In this document: positions 8,719 to 17,437 of the stretch, one piece after another
How the letters are laid out: each line of letters starts with the position of its first letter
Numbering within the stretch: position 1 is the first letter of the stretch
DNA from: Ensifer adhaerens
GTDB taxonomy: Bacteria > Pseudomonadota > Alphaproteobacteria > Rhizobiales > Rhizobiaceae
Length of the DNA stretch: 64,000 bases
Direction: 5' to 3'
Assembly: GCF_028993555.1 (NCBI RefSeq)
Contig: NZ_CP118610.1
Location: forward strand, 1,798,001 to 1,862,000
Translations under genes and position numbers: made by a program
The notes under the pieces: generated by a model
Told to the model about the DNA's origin: nothing
What the model saw: the letters and a program-made list of their open reading frames with translations, nothing else
The model's database searches: none

Positions 8719-10533
8719 TCAGGCGGCGCGGCCGTAACCTGCGTGCGACGCCGAACTCTGCAGCCGGAACTTCGTCAGCAGCGACTTCAGTTCCCGGCTC
8801 TCTGCTGCCAGCGTCTGGCTTGCGGCGGTCGTTTCCTCGACCATTGCGGCATTCTGCTGGGTCATCTGATCCATGCTGTTGACAGCGACGTTGACCTCCT
8901 GCAGCCCGGTCGCCTGTTCGCGCGCGGCCGTCGCGATCGAGGCCACCTGCTCGTTGACGCGGTTGACCAGGGTTTCGATCTCCGTGAGAGCTTCTCCGGT
9001 CGAGCGGACCAGTTGGACCCCGGCACCGACCTCGCGCACCGAGGCGCCGATCAGTTCCTTGATCTCCTTGGCAGCCCCTGCGGAACGCTGCGCCAATTCG
9101 CGAACCTCCTGCGCTACCACTGCAAATCCACGACCCGCCTCACCGGCACGCGCCGCCTCGACGCCGGCATTGAGCGCCAGCAGGTTCGTCTGGAAGGCGA
9201 TCTCGTCGATCACCCCGATGATCTGGCCGATCCGGCCGGACGACCCCTCGATCCGGCCCATGGCATCGATGGCGTTGCGCACGATGCCGCCGGACTTGGC
9301 GGCGCTCGCCTTGGTCTCGTTGACCATGTCGCGCGCCTCGTTCGCCCGCTCGGAAGCGTGGCGGACCGTCGAGGTGATCTCGTCGAGTGCGGCGGCGGTC
9401 TCTTCAAGGGCGGCCGCCTGCTGCTCCGTCCGGCGCGAGAGATTGTTCGCCGCTTCGGAGATATCGCCGGCACTGGCCGTGACGATCTCGGTGGAATGCG
9501 AGATCGAGCCGATGACGTCGCGAAGTGCTGCTACGGCCGTATTGAAGTCCTCTCTCAGCTTGCCGTATTCCGGCGCGATATGGCCGATCTCGGCGGTCAG
9601 CTCGCCACTTGCCAGGAGCTCGAGTGCGGCACCGACGGTCTCCATCGCATCCGCTTGCGCTTCCGCCGTTGCCCGCTGGCGCTGCTCGTTGCCGCGCCGC
9701 TCGGAACTCAGCCGCTCCTGCTGCTCGGCTTCGCGCGAGCGCAGTTCCAGCCGCTCGCGGACGGAATCACGCAGCACCACCAGAACCTTGGCCATCTGGC
9801 CGATCTCGTCGCCGCGGTCGGTCTCCGGCACCTCAGACGAAAGGTCCTCGTCGGCGATCGCGCGCATCGAGGCTTTCAGCTTCTCAACCGGCTTGACGAC
9901 GCTGCGCACGATCGCCAGGGCCGCCATCAGGATGGCGAGCGCGGCGGCGGCGAGAATGCCCGCGCCCTGCCAGGCACGTTCGCGGAACATCGCCGCCAGA
10001 TCGTCGGCATAAACGCCCGTGCCGACCACCCAGCCCCAGGGCTTGAAGCCGGCGACATGCGAATACTTCAGCACCGGCGCGTCCGCGCCCGGCTTCGGCC
10101 AGTAGTAGTCGACGAAACCCTGGCCGCTCTTTTCCACGGTCTTCACGAACTCGACGAAGAGGTGCTTGCCGTTGGCGTCCTTGTTTTCGGTGAGATCCTT
10201 GCCGTCGAGCTCCGGCTTGATCGGATGCATCACCATGGTCGGATGCATGTCGTTGATCCAGAAGTAGCCGCTACCCTGGTAGCGCATCGCCTTGATCGCC
10301 TCGAGTGAACGCTTCTGCGCCTCCTCGCGCGAGAGCGTGCCGGCCACTTCCAGCTTGTGATAGGCGTCGAACACCGCGATTGCGTTTTCGTCCATTGCCG
10401 CGAGCATCGCCTTGCGCTCGCCGACGAGCTTGTCCTGCGCCTGGAACAGGCCGAATGTCAGCGCCGCCGCCATGGTCAAAAGCGCAAATGCCACCAGCGC
10501 GTAGAGACGCGCCGAGATTCTGAATTTCTTCAT
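8719..10533 (-). CDS. Methyl-accepting chemotaxis protein with single Cache sensor
   Basis: A 604-residue transmembrane chemoreceptor: TM1 at residues 10-30; periplasmic sCache_2-type sensor at about 31-185 ([18 protein letters not shown] and [12 protein letters not shown] motifs); TM2 at about 188-210; HAMP linker; cytoplasmic signalling domain with the hairpin tip [24 protein letters not shown]. Glu/Gln-rich heptads around the tip ([21 protein letters not shown]) are likely methylation helices. ATG 10533 follows AGGGG. The sCache_2 type in other bacteria often senses small carboxylates, but the ligand cannot be read here. No che genes are nearby. Confidence 0.93.
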   Translation of the reverse strand: MKKFRISARLYALVAFALLTMAAALTFGLFQAQDKLVGERKAMLAAMDENAIAVFDAYHKLEVAGTLSREEAQKRSLEAIKAMRYQGSGYFWINDMHPTMVMHPIKPELDGKDLTENKDANGKHLFVEFVKTVEKSGQGFVDYYWPKPGADAPVLKYSHVAGFKPWGWVVGTGVYADDLAAMFRERAWQGAGILAAAALAILMAALAIVRSVVKPVEKLKASMRAIADEDLSSEVPETDRGDEIGQMAKVLVVLRDSVRERLELRSREAEQQERLSSERRGNEQRQRATAEAQADAMETVGAALELLASGELTAEIGHIAPEYGKLREDFNTAVAALRDVIGSISHSTEIVTASAGDISEAANNLSRRTEQQAAALEETAAALDEITSTVRHASERANEARDMVNETKASAAKSGGIVRNAIDAMGRIEGSSGRIGQIIGVIDEIAFQTNLLALNAGVEAARAGEAGRGFAVVAQEVRELAQRSAGAAKEIKELIGASVREVGAGVQLVRSTGEALTEIETLVNRVNEQVASIATAAREQATGLQEVNVAVNSMDQMTQQNAAMVEETTAASQTLAAESRELKSLLTKFRLQSSASHAGYGRAA

Positions 10534-10808
10534 TGCCAATCCCCTGCCCCTTCGGCGCTCCTCGCGCCGCCCCTTGAGACCCCGGCTGCCGCCAGCATGG
10601 CCGGCCGCACTCCAAGAGCCTGCAGGATAGGAAGAGGTCTTTGCAAAGCCCCTAACAACCGATCCCTAAATTTGACATTTCTGAACAACCCCTCCGAAAG
10701 TCTAAGGCGGCGACGCGGCGGGATGCGACCTGCATTTGTGCGGCGGCGGGCCTTCCCACAGCAAGCGCGGTCGGGTTACATCTTTCATCCAACAGGGAGA
10801 CAGGCCGC

Positions 10809-11198
10809 ATGACCGAACAGACCAAACCGACCGGCGAGCTGACCTTGCGCACACTCGCCATGCCCGGCGACGCCAATGCGGCCGGCGATATCTTCGGTGG
10901 CTGGGTGATGGCGCAGATGGACCTTTCCTGCGGCATCCGTGCGGCCGAACGCGCCCGTGGCCGTGTGGTGACCGCGGCGGTCAAGGAAATGGCCTTCGCA
11001 CTGCCGGTCAAGATCGGCGACACGCTCTGCATCTATACCGATGTCGTCAAGGTCGGCCGCACCTCGATGACGCTCAAGGTCGAGGCCTGGGCGCAGCGCT
11101 ACCTCTCGCATCTGATGGAAAAGGTCACGGACGCGATCTTCGTCATGGTCGCGCTCGATGAGCACGGCAAGCCCAAGCCTGTGCCGCCGGAGGAATAG
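10809..11198 (+). CDS. Acyl-CoA thioesterase, YciA type
   Basis: A 129-residue single hotdog-domain enzyme. GDANAAGDIFGGWVMAQMD near residue 20 is the catalytic loop of YciA/cytosolic acyl-CoA hydrolases (Asn and Asp conserved), and VKIGDTLCIYTDVVKVGRTS is the following strand pair. It should hydrolyse acyl-CoA esters in the cytoplasm as a hexamer of hotdog subunits, as known for the family. An ACAGGGAGACAGG ribosome site precedes the ATG. The next gene follows after 11 bases, so they are probably cotranscribed. The 275 bases upstream, shared with the divergent chemoreceptor, contain a TTGACA at 10672 but no convincing -10. Confidence 0.9.
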   Translation: MTEQTKPTGELTLRTLAMPGDANAAGDIFGGWVMAQMDLSCGIRAAERARGRVVTAAVKEMAFALPVKIGDTLCIYTDVVKVGRTSMTLKVEAWAQRYLSHLMEKVTDAIFVMVALDEHGKPKPVPPEE

Positions 11199-11209
11199 GA
11201 GCGGCGGCC

Positions 11210-11800
11210 GTGGATCAGGTTCCGACCAACCCGGAAATCTTTCCGCATATTCGCACCGTCATGGGCATGGTCGTCAGCCTGAGCCTGGCCAGACTTCTCA
11301 GCGGACTGGCGCTGTTCGTGCAGCACCCCGGCAAGACGCGCGTCTACTGGATCCACCTCGGCTGGGTCCTGTTCATGTTCGTCTTCCTCGTGCATTTCTG
11401 GTGGTGGGAGTTCCACCTGCATTCGCTGGCCGTGATCGACGTCAGCGTCTATCTCTTCGTCATCCTCTATTGCTGCGTCTTCTTCTTCCTCTGCGTGATG
11501 CTCTTCCCGACGACGCTCGAGGACTACAGCGACTACGAACACTACTTCATGTCGCGCCGGGCCTGGTTCTTCGGCTTCCTGGCACTCGCCTTTGCCGTCG
11601 ACCTCGTCGATACCGCTCTGAAGGGCAAACAGTATTTTGCCTCCTACGGCCTCGAATACCCTGCCCGCAACGCCACCTACATCCTCTTCTGCATCGCCGC
11701 CGCCTGGACGGCGAACCGGTGCTTCCATGCAGCCTTCGTCGTCGTCGCGGTCGCCTATCAGCTTGTCTGGATGTATCGGGCCTTCGACCTCCTGGATTAG
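11210..11800 (+). CDS. Conserved multi-pass membrane protein of unknown function
   Basis: A 196-residue protein beginning with GTG (ribosome site AGGAGCGGCGG just upstream) and containing five or six hydrophobic segments rich in Phe, Tyr and Trp, for example FVFLVHFWWWEF. Several His and Trp residues in helix 2-3 could bind a cofactor, but there is no recognised motif. It follows the thioesterase gene by 11 bases and is followed by an inverted repeat. No function can be assigned. Confidence 0.7.
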   Translation: MDQVPTNPEIFPHIRTVMGMVVSLSLARLLSGLALFVQHPGKTRVYWIHLGWVLFMFVFLVHFWWWEFHLHSLAVIDVSVYLFVILYCCVFFFLCVMLFPTTLEDYSDYEHYFMSRRAWFFGFLALAFAVDLVDTALKGKQYFASYGLEYPARNATYILFCIAAAWTANRCFHAAFVVVAVAYQLVWMYRAFDLLD

Positions 11801-11844
11801 GACCGTCGATCAAATCGCCTGCGGAGGTTTTCCGTGTGGGGTGC

Positions 11845-11880
11845 GCCTCGCCTCTTGATCCCGAGGCGAGGCGGTGCTTT
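11845..11880 (+). terminator. Inverted repeat after the thioesterase/membrane gene pair
   Basis: Perfect 10-bp stem GCCTCGCCTC/GAGGCGAGGC with an eight-base loop, followed by GGTGCTTTAT. The T-run is weak, so this may be a terminator, or a leader structure for the downstream terC-like gene, which starts at 11936. Confidence 0.45.
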
Positions 11881-11935
11881 ATCCGTTAGACATATTTGAA
11901 TCTCGCATCATGGCACGTCGGGGGACTGTCGCATC

Positions 11936-12571
11936 ATGGAAATCTTTACCGCTGCCGGTCTGGCAGCGCTTCTGCAAGTCATAGTCATCGACCTCGTTCT
12001 CGCCGGCGACAACGCCGTCGTCATCGGTCTTGCTGCGGCCGGGCTTCCGACCGAGCAGCGCAAGAGGGTCATCCTGGTCGGGATCATCGCGGCGACCGTG
12101 CTGCGCGTGGCGCTCGCCAGCGTCACCGTGCAACTCCTCGAGATCATCGGCCTGTTGTTGGCCGGCGGCATCCTGCTTCTGTGGGTGTGCTGGAAGATGT
12201 GGCGCGAAATTCGCGAACAGCAGGCAGCCAACGCCGCAGGCGAAAGCGGTCAAGCCAGCGACACGCCGAAGAAGACCTTCATGCAGGCGGCCATACAGAT
12301 CGTCGTCGCCGACGTCTCGATGTCGCTCGACAACGTGCTCGCCGTTGCCGGCGCCGCCCGCGAACACCCGACAATCCTCGTCGTCGGCCTGGTTCTCTCG
12401 ATCGCGATGATGGGCGTTGCCGCCGGTTTCATTGCCCGGCTGCTCAACCGCTACCACTGGATCGCCTATGTCGGCCTCGCGATCATTCTCTATGTCGCGC
12501 TCGACATGATCTATCGCGGCTCCGTCGAGGTGTGGCCCCACGTGGCCCCGGCCGTGGCGGCGATCGTCTAG
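11936..12571 (+). CDS. TerC family integral membrane protein, YjbE type
   Basis: A 211-residue protein of about seven helices. Two internal repeats carry the TerC metal-site pattern: DLVLAGDNAVVIGLA near residue 18 and DVSMSLDNVLAVAGAA near residue 123. The conserved Asp and Asn residues lie in the membrane and are linked to manganese (or calcium) export in characterised TerC proteins. The 211-residue size fits the YjbE subfamily (TIGR03717). A hydrophilic loop of about 30 residues separates the repeats. A strong terminator follows, so it is probably monocistronic. The leader was checked for a yybP-ykoY manganese riboswitch and no clear match was seen. Confidence 0.85.
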   Translation: MEIFTAAGLAALLQVIVIDLVLAGDNAVVIGLAAAGLPTEQRKRVILVGIIAATVLRVALASVTVQLLEIIGLLLAGGILLLWVCWKMWREIREQQAANAAGESGQASDTPKKTFMQAAIQIVVADVSMSLDNVLAVAGAAREHPTILVVGLVLSIAMMGVAAGFIARLLNRYHWIAYVGLAIILYVALDMIYRGSVEVWPHVAPAVAAIV

Positions 12572-12626
12572 CGCAAGCCGAACTGCAGCGGCCCGCCCCC
12601 TCAGGGGCCAAGTCATCAGAAACCGA

Positions 12627-12657
12627 AAAGGCAGGGCGAACGCCCTGCCTTTTTTTC
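12627..12657 (+). terminator. Strong intrinsic terminator of the terC-like gene
   Basis: Stem AGGCAGGGCG/CGCCCTGCCT with a four-base loop followed by seven consecutive Ts. It lies 55 bases after the stop codon. Confidence 0.9.
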
Positions 12658-12773
12658 TTTATCACTCTGTGTGCAGCCCTTTTCGCGCGCAGCCACGCAA
12701 TGGGACGCAGGCAACCGGCTGCCTGTCGAGGGCCAAGATCGTTGACGGTCGCCCTCGGACGGTTCGGGTCGCC

Positions 12774-13127
12774 TTACCCCTTGAAGATGAAGGAAGCGCC
12801 CGCAGCGATCAGGGCGAAGCCGACCAGATGGTTCCAGCCGATCGACTCCTTCAGCCAGAAGACCGAGAAGGCGGCGAAAACCAGAAGCGTGATCGCTTCC
12901 TGCATCGTCTTCAGCTGTGCTGCGGAATAGACCTGATGGCCGATGCGGTTGGCCGGCACCGCCAGGCAATATTCAAAGAAGGCAATGCCCCAGCTTGCGA
13001 TAATCGCCATGTAGAGTGGCGACGAGGTGTATTTGAGATGCCCGTACCAGGCAAACGTCATGAAGACGTTGGACATCAGAAGCAAAAGGATCGGCCAGAG
13101 ATAGGTCGGATTGATGGTAAAGGGCAT
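12774..13127 (-). CDS. DUF486 family small membrane protein (DMT-like)
   Basis: A 117-residue protein with four hydrophobic helices, beginning MPFTINPTYLWPILLLLMSN and containing FMTFAWYGHLKY and the LKTMQEAITLLVFAAFSVFWLKE block typical of DUF486, a family related to small drug/metabolite transporters. The ATG at 13127 was preferred over an upstream one because the conserved domain starts there and GGTTCTC-type purine-rich sequence precedes it on the coding strand. Substrate unknown. Confidence 0.85.
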   Translation of the reverse strand: MPFTINPTYLWPILLLLMSNVFMTFAWYGHLKYTSSPLYMAIIASWGIAFFEYCLAVPANRIGHQVYSAAQLKTMQEAITLLVFAAFSVFWLKESIGWNHLVGFALIAAGASFIFKG

Positions 13128-13614
13128 GGAGAACCTCGCAAGCACGAATCGTGCTGAGACGATGCTCTGCCGCCCGGCCAATAGGCAAGTACAATGCCCG
13201 GAATGCGGCGCTGCCTGCACCCAAGAGTCCGCTGCCTCTGTGATTTTCACCGGCCAGATTGGCGAATCAGCAGCGATCGATCATTGATTTCGTCACTTTG
13301 CAAGCCTTGCCATAATATTTTACGGGTTTTGCCACAATTTTGTACTGACCCATGAGCATTGTCGCTCGACTGTCCAAAATGGGACAGGCAGGGGAATACC
13401 ACACTTCATAACGGCGGTTGCCGTGAAGCTGGCTCCGCGCTTGAGCGCGGTTCGCCGACACGCCGATGCTGCGCTTCACGCGCTGGGCACCCGCGTGGCC
13501 GCCGAATTTTCCCAACACCACAGTGGAAACAGTTGAGCATTTGGGTGCCATGCCCGGCGATTGCCGAGCCGCCCCGACCGTTAGCACCAAGCAACTTGTC
13601 AAGGAGACCTGACA
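13128..13614. other. Intergenic region without a recognisable gene
   Basis: About 490 bases. The reading frames here are short and show no domain. Several GC-rich dyads occur (for example CCGCGCTTGAGCGCGG near 13436), and a moderately A/T-rich stretch at 13300-13345 could hold the promoter of the rightward gene at 13615. No RNA gene or mobile element is recognisable. Confidence 0.5.
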
Positions 13615-14058
13615 ATGAAGGTCCTGGCATTTCTTGCGGCTGCCTATGTCGCGCTCCTATTACCAAATCCGGCCAGCGCGGGCATGCTTGCGCAGGCGCA
13701 GCAGTACAAAGGCCTGCACGAGATCAAGAACAACAAGACGCTCCGCGCAGTTCTCGGCATCAACCCGGCTCGCACACCCTGGTGCGGCCATTTCATGGGC
13801 CTGATCGCCCGGAAATCTGGCCGCAGTCCACCGCAGAGCTTCAGCTTCGCGCGTTCATGGCTTCGGTTCGGTGCACCGGTGAAGCTCGCCTATGCGCGCG
13901 CCGGCGATGTCGTCGTCGTGCGCACCGGTCGTGGCTATCACGTCGGCATCCTGGCCGCGCTCTCGAAGTCGACGGCCCAGTTGATCGGCGGCAACCAGTC
14001 CGGCGGGGTCAGGGTCTCGCAGTTCGCGCGCGGCCAGGTCGTCGGCGTCCGGCGCTAG
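13615..14058 (+). CDS. Secreted TIGR02594-type (NlpC/P60-CHAP-like) cysteine hydrolase
   Basis: A 147-residue protein with a signal peptide (residues 1-22, cleavage after ASA) and one papain-like amidase domain. The catalytic cysteine is in TPWCGHFMG (about residue 57) and the histidine in RGYHVGIL (about residue 108), followed by GGNQSGGVRVSQF, which is diagnostic for TIGR02594 proteins. Enzymes of this fold cut peptide or amide bonds, most often in peptidoglycan. AAGGAGACCTGACA precedes the ATG, a strong ribosome site. It stands alone on the plus strand. Confidence 0.85.
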   Translation: MKVLAFLAAAYVALLLPNPASAGMLAQAQQYKGLHEIKNNKTLRAVLGINPARTPWCGHFMGLIARKSGRSPPQSFSFARSWLRFGAPVKLAYARAGDVVVVRTGRGYHVGILAALSKSTAQLIGGNQSGGVRVSQFARGQVVGVRR

Positions 14059-14175
14059 TGCGGGAAAGCCAAGGGCGGGAACCGCACTTCGCACCAGGCA
14101 TGGCGCCGGCGGCCTAGAGCCCGACCGGACCGGGGATTTGCATCGCCGCCTCGGGCGGATAGCCGACGCGCATCC

Positions 14176-14691
14176 TCACGCAAGCGTCAGGCGCATTGCG
14201 CAGCGCCGCTCCGGCCGCAGGCCGTGCGCTGCCTCGTTTGCAAGGATCTGCACGAGACGGGCGTCGAGTTCATCCCCAGCAAGCGTAGCAAAGCCGAGTG
14301 TGCGGTAGAAGTGATCGTTCCATTTGAGATCGCGGAACGTCGTCAGCGTTACTGCCGCAAACAAATGGGCGTGAGCATGCGCGATTGCAGCCAGCATCAA
14401 GGCGCGCCCAAGGCCACGGCCCTGGCTTTCCTGCAGCACGGCAAGCTGCCAGATGTGCAGCACGCCCTCGGCGCTCGCCGCACAAAGGAAGCCCAGCGGT
14501 CGATCGTGCTCGTCGACGGCCACCAGCGACAGGCCGTTGCGCAGAAAATCGACATGCGCTTCCGCGGACTGGACATCGTCGTCGGCGATCCAGGCAAGGT
14601 CGGGGACCTCACGGAATAGCGCGCCCGACGAGCGTTCGATCTCGGGCAGCAATGTGGCGTCATCTTCACGTGTAGGTCGAATCAGGGTCAT
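14176..14691 (-). CDS. GNAT family N-acetyltransferase
   Basis: A 171-residue acetyltransferase. The acetyl-CoA pyrophosphate loop is QESQGRGLGRALM (about residue 88) after the LHIWQLAVL beta-strand, and the C-terminal FYRTLGFATL helix-strand completes the fold. The N-terminal IRPTREDDATLLPEIERSSG is the usual first helix. It resembles the RimI-like amine/amino-acid acetyltransferase group, but no substrate can be assigned. It lies 78 bases upstream of the racemase-like gene on the same strand and may share a transcript. Confidence 0.87.
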   Translation of the reverse strand: MTLIRPTREDDATLLPEIERSSGALFREVPDLAWIADDDVQSAEAHVDFLRNGLSLVAVDEHDRPLGFLCAASAEGVLHIWQLAVLQESQGRGLGRALMLAAIAHAHAHLFAAVTLTTFRDLKWNDHFYRTLGFATLAGDELDARLVQILANEAAHGLRPERRCAMRLTLA

Positions 14692-14769
14692 GGTGACGGC
14701 ATCCTACAGCGCAGGCTGTCGTAGGGGATGGGCGAAGTCGGTGCCGCCCTTCAAAAATCTCGGTGCTCA

Positions 14770-15435
14770 TTAGCCGGATAACGAGTGTCGCTGGTTGGCG
14801 ATCGTGTTCATGGCTGACTCGAGCCCGGCTGCCGGACTCGACAGCGGCCGCGGTCCGTTGCGCACATGATCGGCGGCGCCCGCCATGGACGCCTGGGCGA
14901 GCGCCACGATGGAGGCTCCATCCACATAGGCCGCTTCTGCCGCCTGAGCGATTGCAGCGAGATAGCTGTCCCGGTGTCCCGACTTGAACAGCGACCAGGC
15001 ACCCTCCACGAGACGAACCTCCAGGGCAGCACCCGAACGACGTGCCGCCTCGGCAAAAAGCGCCGTGGTGGGTGCGATCGTCGTTTCCACCGCGCAAAGC
15101 GCTACCACTTTGCCGCCGGTCGCAGCCGCCTTGTCCGCCAGCGCCGCATCGACCCGCAGGATCGGGACGGTAGTCGCCACCCCGGCCTTCATGACGCTCG
15201 GCCCGAGCGTCGAGCAGGTGAGCAGCACCGCATCGGCCTCTGCCGCCAGCGCCGAAAGAACCGCCGCGGTCTGCTGCGCGATATCTCCGGTCAGGCCGCC
15301 CGCCTCCTCCGCAGCGCGCAGCAGATCGGCCCGGACCGTATGGCGCAAGTTCGCGCCGGAGAGCCCGAGTTCGCGTGCAGCATTCTCGAAAACGGCGACG
15401 TTGCTGTCGGCCGTATGCAGGCAGGAGATGATCAA
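14770..15435 (-). CDS. Aspartate/glutamate racemase family protein with one catalytic cysteine
   Basis: A 221-residue protein of the Asp/Glu/hydantoin racemase superfamily. The first catalytic cysteine is present in AVLLTCSTLGPSV (about residue 73). The matching position in the second half, where two-base racemases have a second cysteine, reads ASIVALAQASMAGA (about residue 183), with no cysteine. Family members with only one cysteine are often decarboxylases or maleate-isomerase-like enzymes, or they have lost racemase activity. It is transcribed leftward, divergent from the cyclase operon. Confidence 0.78.
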   Translation of the reverse strand: MIISCLHTADSNVAVFENAARELGLSGANLRHTVRADLLRAAEEAGGLTGDIAQQTAAVLSALAAEADAVLLTCSTLGPSVMKAGVATTVPILRVDAALADKAAATGGKVVALCAVETTIAPTTALFAEAARRSGAALEVRLVEGAWSLFKSGHRDSYLAAIAQAAEAAYVDGASIVALAQASMAGAADHVRNGPRPLSSPAAGLESAMNTIANQRHSLSG

Positions 15436-15601
15436 TTGTTGGCCCTTGAATGGCGAACGCCTGACGGCGGGTTCTGATTTTGCGAAACTTGCACAATCGC
15501 CGCACGCCGGGAAGCCTCGCCCGACACAATCTGCCGTAGAGGCTTCGTGAACCGCTTAATTGCGCCTCCGGCCCCGCAATGGACACAAATCGGGGCAATT
15601 T

Positions 15602-17431
15602 ATGCTTCTCGGCTTTTCTAATTTAAGTTACGCTCATCTTCCTTCTGACCAGATGCCGCGGGAGGGGCTAGCCCTCTTGGAACGGAAGCTTGCCGTGATC
15701 CTTGCTGCCGATGTCGCTGGCTACAGTCGCCTTGTCGCGATCGACGAGGAAGGTGCGCTCGCAACGCTTGCCACCTATTGCGCAACGATTTCAAGCCTTG
15801 TGGCGGAGCATGGAGGCCGCATCTTCGGCGGCGCTGGCGATAGTCTTGTCGCCGAGTTCCAGAGCGCAGTGCAGGCGGTTCGCGCAGCGGTCGCCATCCA
15901 GCGGACGCTGCAGCGGAGAAATTCCGACCTCGCGCCGGAGCGTCGCATGGAGTTCCGCATCGGCCTCAACCTCGGCGACGTCGTGGTTGATGGGGGCAAT
16001 CTGCTCGGCGACGGCGTGAACGTGGCGGCGCGCCTGCAGCAGGTGGCGCAACCGGCCGACATCTGCATCTCCGGTGCGTTGCACGACCAGATCGTCGGCA
16101 AGCTGGATTTTCCCGTGCACCGGCTCGGCGATCGCGCGCTGAAGAACATGCCGCGCCCGGTGGCGGTGCACCGTGTCGACTGGCACGAGGACCCGGTGAG
16201 GCCGGATTTGCCCGGCATGCCGCTTGCCCTGCCCGACAAGCCGTCGATCGCCGTGCTGCCCTTCGTCAACATGTCCGGCGACCCGGAACAGGACTTCTTT
16301 GCCGACGGTCTGACCGAGGACATCATTACGGCGTTGTCGCTCTACCGCTGGTTCTTCGTCATCGCTCGCAACTCCTCCTTCGCCTACAAGGGCCGCGCCG
16401 TCGACGTCAAACAGATCGGCCGCGATCTCGGCGTGCGCTACATCGTCGAGGGCAGCGTGCGCCGCGCAGGCTCGCGCGTGCGCGTCACGGGACAGTTGAT
16501 CGAAGCGGAAACCGGCATCCATCTCTGGGCGCAGCGCTACGAGCGCGAATTCGCCGATATTTTCGCCATCCAGGATGAGATCACCCAACATGTGGTCGCG
16601 GCGATCGAGCCGGAGATCCTGATTGGCGAAAACCGCCGGGCGCTGTTGCGCGGCAGCGACAATCTCGACGCCTATGAATGCCACATGCGCGGTACCTTGT
16701 TGCACAATGCGCAGGACTCGGCCGCGCATTTCGACGAGGCGATCGAGTGGCAACGCCGCGCGATCGCCCTCGACCCCGAGTTCGGCCGGGCGCACATGAT
16801 GCTGGCCCGCTCGCTCTTTGCCCGCTGCTACTTCGGCTTCAGCGACGATATCGACCGGGACAGCGCGGAGCTGGCGGCCGAGGCCGCGCGCGCCGTCGTG
16901 ATCGAGGATCACGATCCTTATTGCCACTATGTCATGTGCCTCGCCAATTTCGCGGCCCAGCGGCCGCACGCCGCGGTCCAGGAAGCGCAACAGGCGATCG
17001 ATCTCAACCCGAATTTTGCGCTCGCTCACATGGCGCTCGGCTGGGCGCGCATCTACATCGGCCGTTTCGCCGAGGCGTTGGATCCGCTGCACAAGGCGCT
17101 GAGACTGAGCCCGCACGATCCGCTGACCTACCTCTTCTTCAACCGCATCGCACTTGCCCACTACCACCTCGGCAATTACGAGGAAGCGTTGCGCCACGCC
17201 GAACGGGCGCTGCTGCTGCGCCGCACCTATTTCAACCTGGTCATTATGCTCGCCTGCCTTGGCCAACTCGACCGCAACGAGGAAGCCCGCAGGATCGTTG
17301 CCGAGGCCGTCGCCAACGCGCCCTTCGATTTGCCGCGCTACTGGCGCTTCTTCACCGGCTATGTCGACCCTGCCGACCACGCGCATTTCAAAGACGGGCT
17401 CGTCAAGGCGGGCCTGCCCATCGTCCCGTAG
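15602..17431 (+). CDS. Class III adenylate/guanylate cyclase fused to TolB-like and TPR regions
   Basis: A 609-residue cytoplasmic protein. The N-terminal cyclase domain (residues 25-190) has both metal aspartates (ILAADVAGYSRL and GGAGDSLVAEF) and the GDGVNVAARLQ segment with the Asn and Arg expected for catalysis, so it should be active. Next is the region SIAVLPFVNMSGDPEQDFFADGLTEDIITAL (residues about 215-330), common in rhizobial cyclases, and then TPR-like helices to the end (AHMMLARSLFARC, ALAHMALGWARIYIGRF). The start at 15602 has GGGG at good spacing; ATG 15653 is an alternative. The next cyclase gene follows after six bases. Confidence 0.87.
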   Translation: MLLGFSNLSYAHLPSDQMPREGLALLERKLAVILAADVAGYSRLVAIDEEGALATLATYCATISSLVAEHGGRIFGGAGDSLVAEFQSAVQAVRAAVAIQRTLQRRNSDLAPERRMEFRIGLNLGDVVVDGGNLLGDGVNVAARLQQVAQPADICISGALHDQIVGKLDFPVHRLGDRALKNMPRPVAVHRVDWHEDPVRPDLPGMPLALPDKPSIAVLPFVNMSGDPEQDFFADGLTEDIITALSLYRWFFVIARNSSFAYKGRAVDVKQIGRDLGVRYIVEGSVRRAGSRVRVTGQLIEAETGIHLWAQRYEREFADIFAIQDEITQHVVAAIEPEILIGENRRALLRGSDNLDAYECHMRGTLLHNAQDSAAHFDEAIEWQRRAIALDPEFGRAHMMLARSLFARCYFGFSDDIDRDSAELAAEAARAVVIEDHDPYCHYVMCLANFAAQRPHAAVQEAQQAIDLNPNFALAHMALGWARIYIGRFAEALDPLHKALRLSPHDPLTYLFFNRIALAHYHLGNYEEALRHAERALLLRRTYFNLVIMLACLGQLDRNEEARRIVAEAVANAPFDLPRYWRFFTGYVDPADHAHFKDGLVKAGLPIVP

Positions 17432-17437
17432 GCCGCC

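Noticed and set aside
11801..11935. yybP-ykoY manganese riboswitch before the terC-like gene
   Set aside because: The conserved loop sequences are not recognisable; only a simple stem is present.
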